Shown: positions 24,001-33,287, numbered from the stretch's first letter. The stretch: DNA of 64,000 nucleotides from an uncultured Candidatus Cenarchaeum sp. (GCA_958295735.1 OY282369.1:2952983-3016982); one strand, 5' to 3'. Numbers and translations are program-made. Notes: generated by a model not told the origin, from the letters alone.

Positions 24001-27000
24001 TCGTCCCTGGCCCCGAGCTTCAATGGGGCCGCAACATGAGAGTTGCGGAAAGGCGGCCAGCAACATCAACCCCGCCACGTGGCACGAGCTTCAATGGGGC
24101 CGCAACATGAGAGTTGCGGAAAGGCGGAACGGCGGCCGCCCCACGGCGTTCCTCCTCACGCTTCAATGGGGCCGCAACATGAGAGTTGCGGAAAGTTGTT
24201 CATGGTACGGGAAGCCACCGGTGGTGGTCAGCTTCAATGGGGCCGCAACATGAGAGTTGCGGAAAGCAGAATCGGGGTCTCGCCCCCGTTGTCGTCCGTG
24301 ATGCTTCAATGGGGCCGCAACATGAGAGTTGCGGAAAGTCCACCTCCCCTCCCCCCACCTCTTCCCTGCGGCGCTTCAATGGGGCCGCAACATGAGAGTT
24401 GCGGAAAGCGCGTTGCGGACGGAGCCCGCCTCCGCCATCTTGCCGCTTCAATGGGGCCGCAACATGAGAGTTGCGGAAAGCCACCTCGATAACGCTCCCC
24501 CAGGACTTGTTCGTGAGCTTCAATGGGGCCGCAACATGAGAGTTGCGGAAAGAATAGCCGTACGTGGCGGCCCCTATCATGGGCGACGCTTCAATGGGGC
24601 CGCAACATGAGAGTTGCGGAAAGTCGTTGCCGTCTTCATGGGGATTTTCATTAACAAGAGCGCTTCAATGGGGCCGCAACATGAGAGTTGCGGAAAGGGC
24701 GCCGACATGTTCAAAACCGGAATTACGGAGCAGGCTTCAATGGGGCCGCAACATGAGAGTTGCGGAAAGTGCGACGAATGCGGTTCTACCGATTTCAAGG
24801 AACCGCTTCAATGGGGCCGCAACATGAGAGTTGCGGAAAGCATGAAGGGCGAGTTGAGGCATCATTACAAGGATCAAGCTTCAATGGGGCCGCAACATGA
24901 GAGTTGCGGAAAGCCACACCATAGCCGCCACGGGCCTGCACGGGGACAAGCTTCAATGGGGCCGCAACATGAGAGTTGCGGAAAGTTATACGCTAGGATG
25001 GGCGCCTCGTGGTGGGTTTTGCTTCAATGGGGCCGCAACATGAGAGTTGCGGAAAGTTATACCCTAATTCCGACCCTAGCAACATGAACGGCTTCAATGG
25101 GGCCGCAACATGAGAGTTGCGGAAAGGCGCCCTGATCGTGGCGGCCGGATGGGGCGCCAAGGCTTCAATGGGGCCGCAACATGAGAGTTGCGGAAAGTAC
25201 GAGTACAAAATGCGGGGCTGGGGAAGGTGCAAGGCTTCAATGGGGCCGCAACATGAGAGTTGCGGAAAGTCCGCTACCGCCGGATAGCCATCCCGAACCG
25301 CGTGATGGCTTCAATGGGGCCGCAACATGAGAGTTGCGGAAAGAACTGATCACGCTGACGGCGGCGCGCAACCTCGACGCTTCAATGGGGCCGCAACATG
25401 AGAGTTGCGGAAAGCCGTTCGGGACGGTTACCCGTCCGTAGCACAGCAGCTTCAATGGGGCCGCAACATGAGAGTTGCGGAAAGCAAGAAGTAACTACCA
25501 GATAGACATCGGTACAGAGGCTTCAATGGGGCCGCAACATGAGAGTTGCGGAAAGCCCAGCGCCAGCAGAGGGAGATGTACTCCGGCTGGGGGCTTCAAT
25601 GGGGCCGCAACATGAGAGTTGCGGAAAGGGGGCTCCCCGAGCGGACCACGCGTAGTGTAAAACGCTTCAATGGGGCCGCAACATGAGAGTTGCGGAAAGG
25701 CCGAGGGCCGAGAAATTTCCAACCTTGAGGAAACGTGCTTCAATGGGGCCGCAACATGAGAGTTGCGGAAAGTATCTGAAAGAGCGTTTTCTCTTCGATC
25801 AAGGACAGCTTCAATGGGGCCGCAACATGAGAGTTGCGGAAAGCCAAGTGGAAGAAGCAAAATATAAAATTGCAGAATAAATGCTTCAATGGGGCCGCAA
25901 CATGAGAGTTGCGGAAAGCGCCGCGCCGTTGATCCTGAATACCGAGACAAATTGCTTCAATGGGGCCGCAACATGAGAGTTGCGGAAAGCGCGGCGCCGA
26001 TCGACAGGCTCGCGTCCGTGCACGTGCTTCAATGGGGCCGCAACATGAGAGTTGCGGAAAGTGGCTAAATGCAGTAATCCGCTTCGGTCTGAAATTGCTT
26101 CAATGGGGCCGCAACATGAGAGTTGCGGAAAGCCTAGCCTTTCGGGGGGATGGCGTGGCAAAGACCTCGCTTCAATGGGGCCGCAACATGAGAGTTGCGG
26201 AAAGTCGCTTACGATTGAAAGAATACTGGAATTAGCCGGAAGCTTCAATGGGGCCGCAACATGAGAGTTGCGGAAAGTGGTAGTTCACCTGCCGCACGGC
26301 ATCGCGGCAGTCGCTTCAATGGGGCCGCAACATGAGAGTTGCGGAAAGCCATAGCGAGAGTGATAAATTCGGTAAAAGGGATGCTTCAATGGGGCCGCAA
26401 CATGAGAGTTGCGGAAAGCGGATATCGCACGTACTACGATCCAGCCACGAAATGCTTCAATGGGGCCGCAACATGAGAGTTGCGGAAAGTGAATCGCTCG
26501 TATTGGATTGCAATCGGAAAAAGGGCTTCAATGGGGCCGCAACATGAGAGTTGCGGAAAGCACGTGCGCCATGACTGGCTAAACGCCTCGGCGTTGCTTC
26601 AATGGGGCCGCAACATGAGAGTTGCGGAAAGAAGCACGGCCGATTCAGCAACGTTCCGGCATTGTGCGCTTCAATGGGGCCGCAACATGAGAGTTGCGGA
26701 AAGTTGCGGATAACATCGGAGCAATACTTCGTTATTGAGCTTCAATGGGGCCGCAACATGAGAGTTGCGGAAAGCAAAGGGCCGGCAGACCGAGGCCACC
26801 GAGTTCTTGGTGCTTCAATGGGGCCGCAACATGAGAGTTGCGGAAAGATGTTCAAGACAACTGCCGATTATCCGCCGTGCATGAAGCTTCAATGGGGCCG
26901 CAACATGAGAGTTGCGGAAAGGAGGCTGCGGCGGCAGATGCAAAGGCGGAGGCGGGGCTTCAATGGGGCCGCAACATGAGAGTTGCGGAAAGCCGGTATG

Positions 27001-28998
27001 GCAGCAATATTACGCGAGCACGGAGGAGCTTCAATGGGGCCGCAACATGAGAGTTGCGGAAAGCTGCCAACAATAGACCTTATAAGAGTTTCAGATAATG
27101 CTTCAATGGGGCCGCAACATGAGAGTTGCGGAAAGACGTGGCGGACGACGACCCGCTATGGAAAGATCTCCGGCTTCAATGGGGCCGCAACATGAGAGTT
27201 GCGGAAAGTTCCTTACTCCGCAGTCGGTAAGCGCGAGCAAGTCGCTTCAATGGGGCCGCAACATGAGAGTTGCGGAAAGTAAAAATGATGTTTGTCGTTA
27301 TACGCTCCTATGACGCTTCAATGGGGCCGCAACATGAGAGTTGCGGAAAGCCGAGGAGAACGTGGTGTCGCCGTCGCCCCCGAAAAGGCTTCAATGGGGC
27401 CGCAACATGAGAGTTGCGGAAAGTCAGCGCCGCCGGCCTCGATCCCGCCGCGGTAAAGCGGCTTCAATGGGGCCGCAACATGAGAGTTGCGGAAAGCGAT
27501 CTGTGCGGGATCGACACCGAGGAAGCGGCGGGCTTCAATGGGGCCGCAACATGAGAGTTGCGGAAAGCGCTGAACCGTGGTTTCCATCGAGCCCCTCGAT
27601 CGTGCTTCAATGGGGCCGCAACATGAGAGTTGCGGAAAGATCAGATCAAAGCGCAGGAAAAAGCCGCAATCGTGCTTCAATGGGGCCGCAACATGAGAGT
27701 TGCGGAAAGCGACGCCGCGAGCGGTATTGGCGCGGGCCCTGCTGAGCTTCAATGGGGCCGCAACATGAGAGTTGCGGAAAGGTGCACACGCCGCAAAACA
27801 AGCTGTTCGCGATCCTGGCTTCAATGGGGCCGCAACATGAGAGTTGCGGAAAGATCTTGTCTATTTGTTCCTCTATTACCCGCTGGACGAGCTTCAATGG
27901 GGCCGCAACATGAGAGTTGCGGAAAGCCTTTACCAACGAGCAGAGGCTGAGGGACGAACAGGCTTCAATGGGGCCGCAACATGAGAGTTGCGGAAAGAGT
28001 ATCAGACTAGTGTCAAAATCCCACAAAGTCGTGCTTCAATGGGGCCGCAACATGAGAGTTGCGGAAAGGCCAAGCGGCGCCGCCGGTGGGAACGACGCCA
28101 GGAGCTTCAATGGGGCCGCAACATGAGAGTTGCGGAAAGTTCCTGTTTTACCGCGAGGTCGGCAGTGTACGTTTCGCTTCAATGGGGCCGCAACATGAGA
28201 GTTGCGGAAAGTTTGATGATGATGTATCTGAAAACAAGAGACGACTTGCTTCAATGGGGCCGCAACATGAGAGTTGCGGAAAGTGCGGCGGGGGGATCCA
28301 CGCGACCGCGACACCGAGCTTCAATGGGGCCGCAACATGAGAGTTGCGGAAAGCTTATATCCCCCCCGCGCGGGGGGAAGCGTGACGGCGCTTCAATGGG
28401 GCCGCAACATGAGAGTTGCGGAAAGCAGGAGCACGCGCCCGCCGTGGTTTGAAATCAGCGCTTCAATGGGGCCGCAACATGAGAGTTGCGGAAAGAAGCC
28501 ATCAATGGGGCCATCGATGAGGCCGCATGGGCTTCAATGGGGCCGCAACATGAGAGTTGCGGAAAGAAGCTCACCAGGCAGAAGATCCCCAAGATCGAAA
28601 AAGCTTCAATGGGGCCGCAACATGAGAGTTGCGGAAAGTAGTAATTATTGGGTAGTTATAGGTTTCGGCGGGTGCTTCAATGGGGCCGCAACATGAGAGT
28701 TGCGGAAAGAACACGGCGGACCCTGCGGTGGCCAGCACGACCATGCTTCAATGGGGCCGCAACATGAGAGTTGCGGAAAGCACGACGCGCTGAACGCGCT
28801 CTTGGAGTGGCGCAAAAGCTTCAATGGGGCCGCAACATGAGAGTTGCGGAAAGCCGGAGGGAAACCGTTCGTTTTTGGAAGGCGAGCAGGCTTCAATGGG
28901 GCCGCAACATGAGAGTTGCGGAAAGCATACGTCCTAGTGCTTGTTCCTGCAGACCTCGGCTTGCTTCAATGGGGCCGCAACATGAGAGTTGCGGAAAG

Positions 28999-29168
28999 CC
29001 TCCCGCGCGGGCAGAATCCGATGGCGCTTGGGGCGGACGGACCCCGTGCGCCCTGCCGGGCGCGGGTTTCCGGGACGCATACTGTACGTGCGCCGCAACT
29101 GGCGTTCCATTATATATTGCGGTTGCGAGCGCCCGCGCGTCTCGCTCCGGGCACTGGACCGCTCGCGG
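28999..29168 (-). promoter_or_regulatory. CRISPR leader and promoter
   Basis: This gene-free 170-bp stretch separates the leader-proximal repeat (28963-28998, perfect consensus) from the cas2 stop. On the minus strand it holds an AT-rich TATA-like box, GCAATATATAATGG at 29107-29120, in an otherwise very GC-rich context. That would place a transcription start near 29085 and yield about 85 nt of leader before the first repeat. New spacers are expected to enter at 28998. Confidence 0.75.
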
Positions 29169-29441
29169 CTATATAATGATGGCCACCTTCCTCTCTATGG
29201 ACTTCTGGGCCCCCATGGTCGACACTGCCGTGCTTTCCTTCGCGGCGTCGCCCGTGTTGACCACGAGCACCCTGTCCTCGTCCAAGTTGAGTATGTCCCT
29301 CAGGTCCCTGTGCATGTAGGCCAGCTCCCTCCGGCTCAGCTCGCAAGAAAACACGGAGTACTGGACGGGATCGCCGTACCCGAGCATCTTCTTGTGGGTG
29401 CGCACCAGCCGCCGCGGGTCCCGCACGTCGTAGCACACCAC
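29169..29441 (-). CDS. cas2: CRISPR-associated protein Cas2
   Basis: A protein of about 90 residues with the Cas2 ferredoxin-like signature: a first strand ending VCYDVRD with the conserved Asp, then QYSVFSCELSRREL and a final strand RVLVVNT. Cas2 dimers bridge two Cas1 dimers in the spacer-integration complex. No ATG is available. The GTG at 29441 leaves an unusually short first strand; a CTG at 29456 would restore the usual RYVVCYDV length. The cas4-cas1 stop TGA (29463-29465) is in the same frame only seven codons upstream of the GTG, so cas2 is probably translated by coupling, or it is the broken tail of a former fusion. The stop is TAG beside the leader. Identity as Cas2 is firm; the start is not. 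Confidence 0.88.
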   Translation of the reverse strand: MVCYDVRDPRRLVRTHKKMLGYGDPVQYSVFSCELSRRELAYMHRDLRDILNLDEDRVLVVNTGDAAKESTAVSTMGAQKSIERKVAIII

Positions 29442-29462
29442 GTACCTGTTGCGCAGTGCCGG

Positions 29463-31106
29463 TCACCTCGTCATGAACGGCGGGTACGCCGGTATCTCGC
29501 CGGCCACGTGCCTCGCGAGCAGGCGGACCTGCGTGGCCAGTATCCTCCGGTAGCTCGCGGAATAGCCCAGCAGCGCGTGCCTTACCGTGGTGTCCATGCG
29601 CCGCTCGTACGCTCTGATCACCTTTATCCGCCCGTCGTTGGTGAGGTTGACGCCGAACTTCGTGATGATCATGTCGGACTTTGCGATGGAGCCGTTGTTG
29701 ACAAGCGTCAGGCACGTCGAGTCCGCGATGATCGGGCGGAACTCCTCCATGATGTCCAGCGCCAGGGACGGCTTGCCGTATTTCGGCATGTGTAGAAACC
29801 CGAGGTACGGGTCGAACCCCGCGCAGAGGGCGGCCACCACGGCCTGCCGGCACAGCAGCGAGTACAGGTAGGAGAGCAGCGCGTTCACCGGATCCTTCGG
29901 GGGCCGCCGGTTGCGCTCCTCGAACTTGAACGCCTCGGAGTCCGACTTTATCATTCCCGAAAACGCGCCGAAGTACATGCGCGCTGCCGCCCCCTCCATA
30001 CCCAGCAGCGCCTCGTACTGCTTCGCGGCCGCGGCCCGCTCCGCCAGCCGCTCCATCCCGTCCAGCACGTCCTTCGGCGGCGACGCGTGGTTCCGCCGGA
30101 GCATGGTGATGCTGTTGCGGATCTTGCCGTGCACCACCTGGCGCGCCACGGCCATCCGGCGCGCGCTGCTCTGGTGCGCCGCGTACTGGCGCAGCCGCAG
30201 GTCGACGTTCTTGCTGATGGTTCCCGTCGTGATTCCCTCAAATCGGCCGCCGTAGGACATGTGGCATATCGGGATATCTTCGCGGCACAGCCGCCTTGCC
30301 GCCTGCGTGGTGACCTGCACGTTCCCGTACAGCGTCAGGGCGGAGACGTCTAGGAAGCGCACGCTGGACGCCTCCCCGGCTCGCGGCGTTATCACCATGC
30401 GGTCGCCGGACAGGGAGACCCTGGCGCCCTGGTCCTGCACGTACACCGGCATCGCGTCGTCCCTGATGGGGAACATGCGCCTGACGCTGTCGGGGTCCAC
30501 CTTTTCCGCCCCCTCCGAGAGCGCCCGGGTCTCGTCGGGCAGGCATATGCCCACCAGGGAGCACCGCGGGCACTTTGGGCTGTCCACCAGCGGCGGCGGT
30601 ATGGTCCCGCCCGCGGCGGTCTCCCTCATGTCGTGCAGGCACTTCAGGGTCGCGGCCACCGTCTCGTCGTCGAACTCCACATCTACCCTCTTCCTGGACG
30701 TGACGTAGTACACAACGCCCTTTGTGCACGCGTAGCCGTTGGCGCGCAGCAGCAGACCCTGTGCGCACAGCTGCACGATATGGCTGTCGTACGCCCGGCG
30801 CGGGTTGTCGGGGATCCGGCCCCGCTTGTACTCGACGGGGACCGCGTTCTTGCCCTGCAGTTCCAGGAGGTCGGCCTTGCAGGTCAGGCCCAAGGCCTCG
30901 TCCGAAAGGTTCACCGATGTCACGTGCACCAGGTCCTCCTCGCCGGCATCCCTGTGCTTGTCGAACCCCGATGGGGCATCGACGTTCCTGTGGTGGTTTT
31001 CCCCCTCCACCACCTCCTCGTTGTACGCGAACTCCTGCTGCACCCACTCCATGTACCCGAGCCGGGGGCAGTACGCGTGCTGCGTCAGCATCCTGACGGG
31101 AACCAT
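29463..31106 (-). CDS. cas4-cas1: Cas4-Cas1 fusion, CRISPR adaptation nuclease/integrase
   Basis: A 547-residue two-domain protein. The N-terminal Cas4 part (about 1-195) is a RecB-like, iron-sulfur nuclease that trims prespacers and selects the PAM. It shows Cys13 and the cluster Cys179, Cys182 and Cys188 (KCPRCSLVGIC), with nuclease residues near Asp79 and Glu92-x-Lys94 (VEYKRGR). The Cas1 part (about 215-547) is the spacer integrase, with metal ligands in MEGAAARMYF (Glu371), GFLHM (His439) and LALDIMEEFRP (Asp451/Glu454). Such fusions are known mainly from type I-G (formerly I-U), some I-B and type V systems. The ATG at 31106 follows a TATA box (31147-31153) by about 40 nt and opens directly on the Cas4 domain; the open frame further upstream is GC-driven. 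No cas6, cas3 or effector gene lies nearby. Confidence 0.95.
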   Translation of the reverse strand: MVPVRMLTQHAYCPRLGYMEWVQQEFAYNEEVVEGENHHRNVDAPSGFDKHRDAGEEDLVHVTSVNLSDEALGLTCKADLLELQGKNAVPVEYKRGRIPDNPRRAYDSHIVQLCAQGLLLRANGYACTKGVVYYVTSRKRVDVEFDDETVAATLKCLHDMRETAAGGTIPPPLVDSPKCPRCSLVGICLPDETRALSEGAEKVDPDSVRRMFPIRDDAMPVYVQDQGARVSLSGDRMVITPRAGEASSVRFLDVSALTLYGNVQVTTQAARRLCREDIPICHMSYGGRFEGITTGTISKNVDLRLRQYAAHQSSARRMAVARQVVHGKIRNSITMLRRNHASPPKDVLDGMERLAERAAAAKQYEALLGMEGAAARMYFGAFSGMIKSDSEAFKFEERNRRPPKDPVNALLSYLYSLLCRQAVVAALCAGFDPYLGFLHMPKYGKPSLALDIMEEFRPIIADSTCLTLVNNGSIAKSDMIITKFGVNLTNDGRIKVIRAYERRMDTTVRHALLGYSASYRRILATQVRLLARHVAGEIPAYPPFMTR

Positions 31107-31146
31107 CTCCGGCGAATCGGCCACGGCGCGAAGCGGCGCGCTCGCG

Positions 31147-31153
31147 TTATAAA
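31147..31153 (-). promoter_or_regulatory. TATA box of the cas4-cas1/cas2 operon
   Basis: Minus-strand TTTATAA in a GC-rich surrounding, about 41 nt upstream of the cas4-cas1 ATG. It is the only AT-rich element between the divergent gene at 31423 and cas4-cas1. Confidence 0.6.
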
Positions 31154-31422
31154 CATGGCGAGCGCCGGCGCGTGCGAGGCCACGTACAGTCCGGGCGCGC
31201 GCGGAGGCGCCCGCGCCGATCAGGGACAGCGCCCGGCGGGGGAAGCGGCCGGCCCCACGCCCGCGTGTCCGCCGTTTGGGTTGCGGGCGAGGATCCGCGG
31301 GGCCGCCCGCCCTTTCGCCGGCGCGGATCCGGATCGGCGGTTGCGCCTCCGCGCCAGCAGCCGGCGGGCGCGAGGACCCGCGCGACCGAACAGCACAAAT
31401 CTGCCCCGTCCCGCCGTGCGCC

Positions 31423-31677
31423 ATGTCAGGGAGCGGCGCGGGAAGGGGCAGGAGCAGGCACTGCGTCGACTGCGGGGCCAGGCTGGTGTACTATCCGCGG
31501 CTGTCCAACCCGAAGGCGCCCGCGGGGGACCGCGTCCTGACGTACGCCTGCCCCGACTGCACGGCCGACTTCGGCAGGCCCAAGCTCCTCGCCGTGCGCC
31601 GGAGCCCCGAGGGTGAGCACGCCGAGACCGTCGAGGTGTCCATAACCCAGAGCGGTGTAGACTTACGTCCATCGTGA
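31423..31677 (+). CDS. Small zinc-ribbon protein, 3' end altered by a MITE
   Basis: An 84-residue protein of unknown function with two CxxC knuckles (Cys14/Cys17 in HCVDCG and Cys43/Cys46 in ACPDCT), the pattern of a zinc ribbon. The ATG at 31423 is chosen because the zinc ribbon starts just after it and the upstream open frame is low-complexity GC sequence. The last residues (GVDLRPS) are encoded by the left terminal repeat of the 92-bp element at 31655-31746. Removing the element and one copy of its flanking direct repeat gives a frame ending VSITQSD-stop, so the present C-terminus is an insertion product. It is divergent from cas4-cas1 and is not obviously part of the CRISPR system. Confidence 0.7.
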   Translation: MSGSGAGRGRSRHCVDCGARLVYYPRLSNPKAPAGDRVLTYACPDCTADFGRPKLLAVRRSPEGEHAETVEVSITQSGVDLRPS

Positions 31678-31746
31678 TCTGGGCGTGAGATCATGAGGTG
31701 GCTTGCCGTTGCTAGGCGCGGTTCCGGTTTGGACGTAAGTCTACAC
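31655..31746. mobile_element. 92-bp MITE with perfect 16-bp inverted ends
   Basis: The left end GTGTAGACTTACGTCC (31655-31670) is the exact reverse complement of the right end (31731-31746). The 8-bp direct repeat CCAGAGCG flanks both sides (31647-31654 and 31747-31754), as expected of a target-site duplication. The 60-bp core has no coding capacity, so the element must be mobilised in trans. It sits in the last codons of the zinc-ribbon gene and just upstream of the promoter of the next gene. A decayed relative lies at 39698-39789. Confidence 0.88.
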
Positions 31747-31798
31747 CCAGAGCGATTAAAAACGTTCATAAGCCACAGCCCAAGCGGCGGCGCATGTC

Positions 31799-32089
31799 AT
31801 GGAGCAGGCGCAGCTTCTGGTCGCGGCGGGGCGTACCCTGATGGGCGACTTTGATTCGTACCAGCGAAGGCGCAGTTCGTGGTGGTTCCTCCTCCCCATA
31901 TTCCTCAGCCTGCTCGGAGGCATCATCTCCTATTTCGTCCTGCGGGCGGACGATCCCAGCAAGGCGAAGAACTGCATGTATTTGGGGATCGTCGTAGCCG
32001 CATTGCAGGTTGGAATAAACATAGTGCTCATCGGCGAGGTGGCGCTCATCGCCGACATGTTCAACGCGGAGACGGAGCCGCTCCAGTAG
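31799..32089 (+). CDS. Small two-TM membrane protein
   Basis: A 96-residue protein with a soluble N-terminus and two hydrophobic segments: WWFLLPIFLSLLGGIISYFVL (about 28-48) and a second at about 59-85. A DDPSKAKNC loop joins them. The arrangement, a tryptophan-rich entry to the first helix followed by a short Asp-rich loop, resembles small membrane proteins often seen in Thaumarchaeota (recalled, not searched). ATG at 31799; an out-of-frame ATG at 31794 is ignored. A TATA-like ATTAAAAA lies at about 31755-31762, now immediately next to the MITE insertion, which may have changed its upstream promoter region. Function unknown. Confidence 0.75.
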   Translation: MEQAQLLVAAGRTLMGDFDSYQRRRSSWWFLLPIFLSLLGGIISYFVLRADDPSKAKNCMYLGIVVAALQVGINIVLIGEVALIADMFNAETEPLQ

Positions 32090-32190
32090 GATCCCGCGCG
32101 ACGATCGGCCGGATATTTCGGAACTCGAGACCGGCAACATTCCGCGCGCGGCCCCAAGCTAATAATTGGGGCGGCGCCGCCGCGCCGGCG

Positions 32191-32640
32191 GTGGACGCAT
32201 CGGGGCGGCTGAAGGCCGACGTGGAGAGGTGGCTCGTGCAGCGCAGCTACCGGCCCAGGGAGGCGGGCGGCGAGCTGTTCAAGTTCGTCGTGGACGACAC
32301 GGGGCGGTTCGGCAACCGCCTGGTGGCGTTCGGGCCGCGCGGCCAGCCCGGGGTGCTCGTGGTGGGGGCCCTCTGCCCGCTCGGCATGAGGCAGAACGCC
32401 CGGTACGCCCGGTTCACGGGGGCCGAGGCGGCCGCGTTCGCCTCGCGGCTGCGCCAGTTCTGCGGCACCGTGCGGGCCGTCCACCGCGTCCACGAGGAGC
32501 CGGACGGCAGGGTGATCGTCGGCGTCTACATCGTGCTGGACGGGAAGGGCGGCATGCGGCACGATGCCGTGACGGATGCGGCCGAGCGGGCCGTGCGCAT
32601 GGGCGAAGAAACCTCGGAGTGGCTGGCCAAGGCCATCTGA
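32191..32640 (+). CDS. Conserved soluble protein, possibly DUF2299-like
   Basis: A 149-residue protein beginning MDASGRLKADVERWLVQR from a GTG at 32191, about 30 nt after an AT-rich TAATAATT at 32160-32167. An amphipathic first helix is followed by alternating strands (ELFKFVVDD, VLVVGALCPL, RVIVGVYIVLD) and a closing helix (AAERAVRMGEETSEWLAKAI). The layout recalls the archaeal DUF2299 family of about 150 residues, but the similarity is at the level of pattern only. There is no signal peptide or membrane segment. Frame and codon bias clearly favour this strand over the overlapping open frames. Function unknown. Confidence 0.65.
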   Translation: MDASGRLKADVERWLVQRSYRPREAGGELFKFVVDDTGRFGNRLVAFGPRGQPGVLVVGALCPLGMRQNARYARFTGAEAAAFASRLRQFCGTVRAVHRVHEEPDGRVIVGVYIVLDGKGGMRHDAVTDAAERAVRMGEETSEWLAKAI

Positions 32641-32920
32641 GCCCCGCGGCGCGGGCCGGCGGGCGCGGAGGCTCCGCCGATCCGGGCCCGCGCCAAGCGG
32701 AGCCGCGGCCGGCCCCGCGCGCGCGAAATGCGGCTGGGGCTCCGGGCGTTTTACGGCGGGGCCGCCCGCCGATCATCATGCTCGCCCGCGCGCGCGAAAT
32801 ACGGCGGGGGGCTCCGGGCGCCCGTACGGGCCGGAGCCGGCCCCCGGCGCCCGAAAGCTAAACCCCCCCTGCCGGCCCCCCCGCTCAGGCGCGGCGCGCC
32901 ATGCTGCAGATCGGGCGGAT

Positions 32921-33037
32921 CGAGGGGGGGTTTAGCTTCCGCGCCTGCGCGGGCGATGCAACCGCCGAAAGATGGGGGTAGCTCAGCTCGGGACTGCCGA
33001 TCGTTTCGGGGCAGGCGTGAAAGCTAAACCCCCCTCG
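32921..33037. repeat. Possible MITE-like inverted repeat pair
   Basis: CGAGGGGGGGTTTAGCTT at 32921-32938 is matched, inverted and one G shorter, by AAGCTAAACCCCCCTCG at 33021-33037. A third copy of the core lies at 32855-32868. The 117-bp unit has no coding capacity. It may be a second non-autonomous element, or a set of regulatory sites; no target duplication is evident. Confidence 0.4.
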
Positions 33038-33060
33038 AAACGGGGCCCCGGGCCCCGTTT
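33038..33060. terminator. Perfect 11-bp-arm hairpin
   Basis: The arm AAACGGGGCCC is followed by a single C and then its exact reverse complement GGGCCCCGTTT, and a T run follows. The structure resembles a strong hairpin terminator, but no gene ends immediately upstream, so its role is unclear. Confidence 0.35.
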
Positions 33061-33259
33061 TCCGGCCGTTTCGGGCGAAAAAGGCGCGCCCGGGAGGCGC
33101 GATCCTCGCCGGAAAGGGTAGGGGTCCGGGGGCCGATCCGGCGCCGGCCGCTCCGCCGCATCGCGCGCGGGAGGGCCGGATCCGCGCCCCGGCGGGGGCT
33201 TTGCGCAGTACGGCCGGCCGGCGCGCCGGCGCGGCCGCTCCGCCCGCCCGCCGGTCACA

Positions 33260-33268
33260 CTATATACC
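33260..33268 (+). promoter_or_regulatory. TATA box for the DUF4352-like gene
   Basis: CTATATACC lies about 24 nt before the ATG at 33288. This is the spacing of a leaderless archaeal transcript. Confidence 0.65.
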
Positions 33269-33287
33269 GCCCGGACTTCCGAGCCGC

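Larger units (their letters stand above)
1036..28998 (-). CRISPR. Giant CRISPR array, about 390 repeats
   Basis: A 36-nt repeat recurs every 70-74 nt without a break. On the minus strand it starts CTTTCCGCAAC and ends CCCCATTGAAGC. Twenty-nine consecutive units measured from 1107 to 3185 average 71.7 nt, so the array holds about 390 repeats. Spacers are 34-38 nt. The repeat can form a 7-bp stem (CCGCAAC/GTTGCGG) around a TCTCAT loop. The minus strand is the likely crRNA strand: its repeat ends in ATTGAAGC, matching the usual 8-nt 5' handle (ATTGAAAC/G), the adjacent cas genes are also minus, and the only degenerate repeat is at the far left (1036-1071). Repeats are otherwise essentially identical, which implies ongoing maintenance. 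Spacers encode plausible peptide fragments and include several families of related sequences. All short open frames inside the array are artefacts. Confidence 0.98.
32641..33287. other. Gene-free GC-rich interval with inverted repeats
   Basis: I see no gene in this stretch. It holds three copies of AAGCTAAACCCCCC (32855-32868 and 33021-33034 direct, 32925-32938 inverted) and a strong perfect palindrome at 33038-33060. The rest is low-complexity C/G sequence. Confidence 0.6.

Noticed and set aside
1072-28962. Self-targeting spacers against genes in this window
   Set aside because: None was noticed by eye, but I could not compare all spacers systematically; an exact search of each spacer against the genome would decide.
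1062-29033. Dozens of ORFs of 60-268 residues containing MGPQHESCGK, LQWGRNMRVAES or FPQLSCCGPIEA
   Set aside because: These are translations of the CRISPR repeat in different frames; the unit is not under coding selection and the frames follow spacer length.
31107-31424. Upstream extension of cas4-cas1 to a 653-residue protein
   Set aside because: The extra segment is Arg/Ala/Pro-rich, lies upstream of the TATA box and adds residues before the normal Cas4 start.
32970-33016. tRNA-like GGGGGTAGCTCAGCTCGGG
   Set aside because: It resembles a tRNA acceptor/D-arm start, but no pairing D stem, anticodon arm or T arm follows. At most a chance match.
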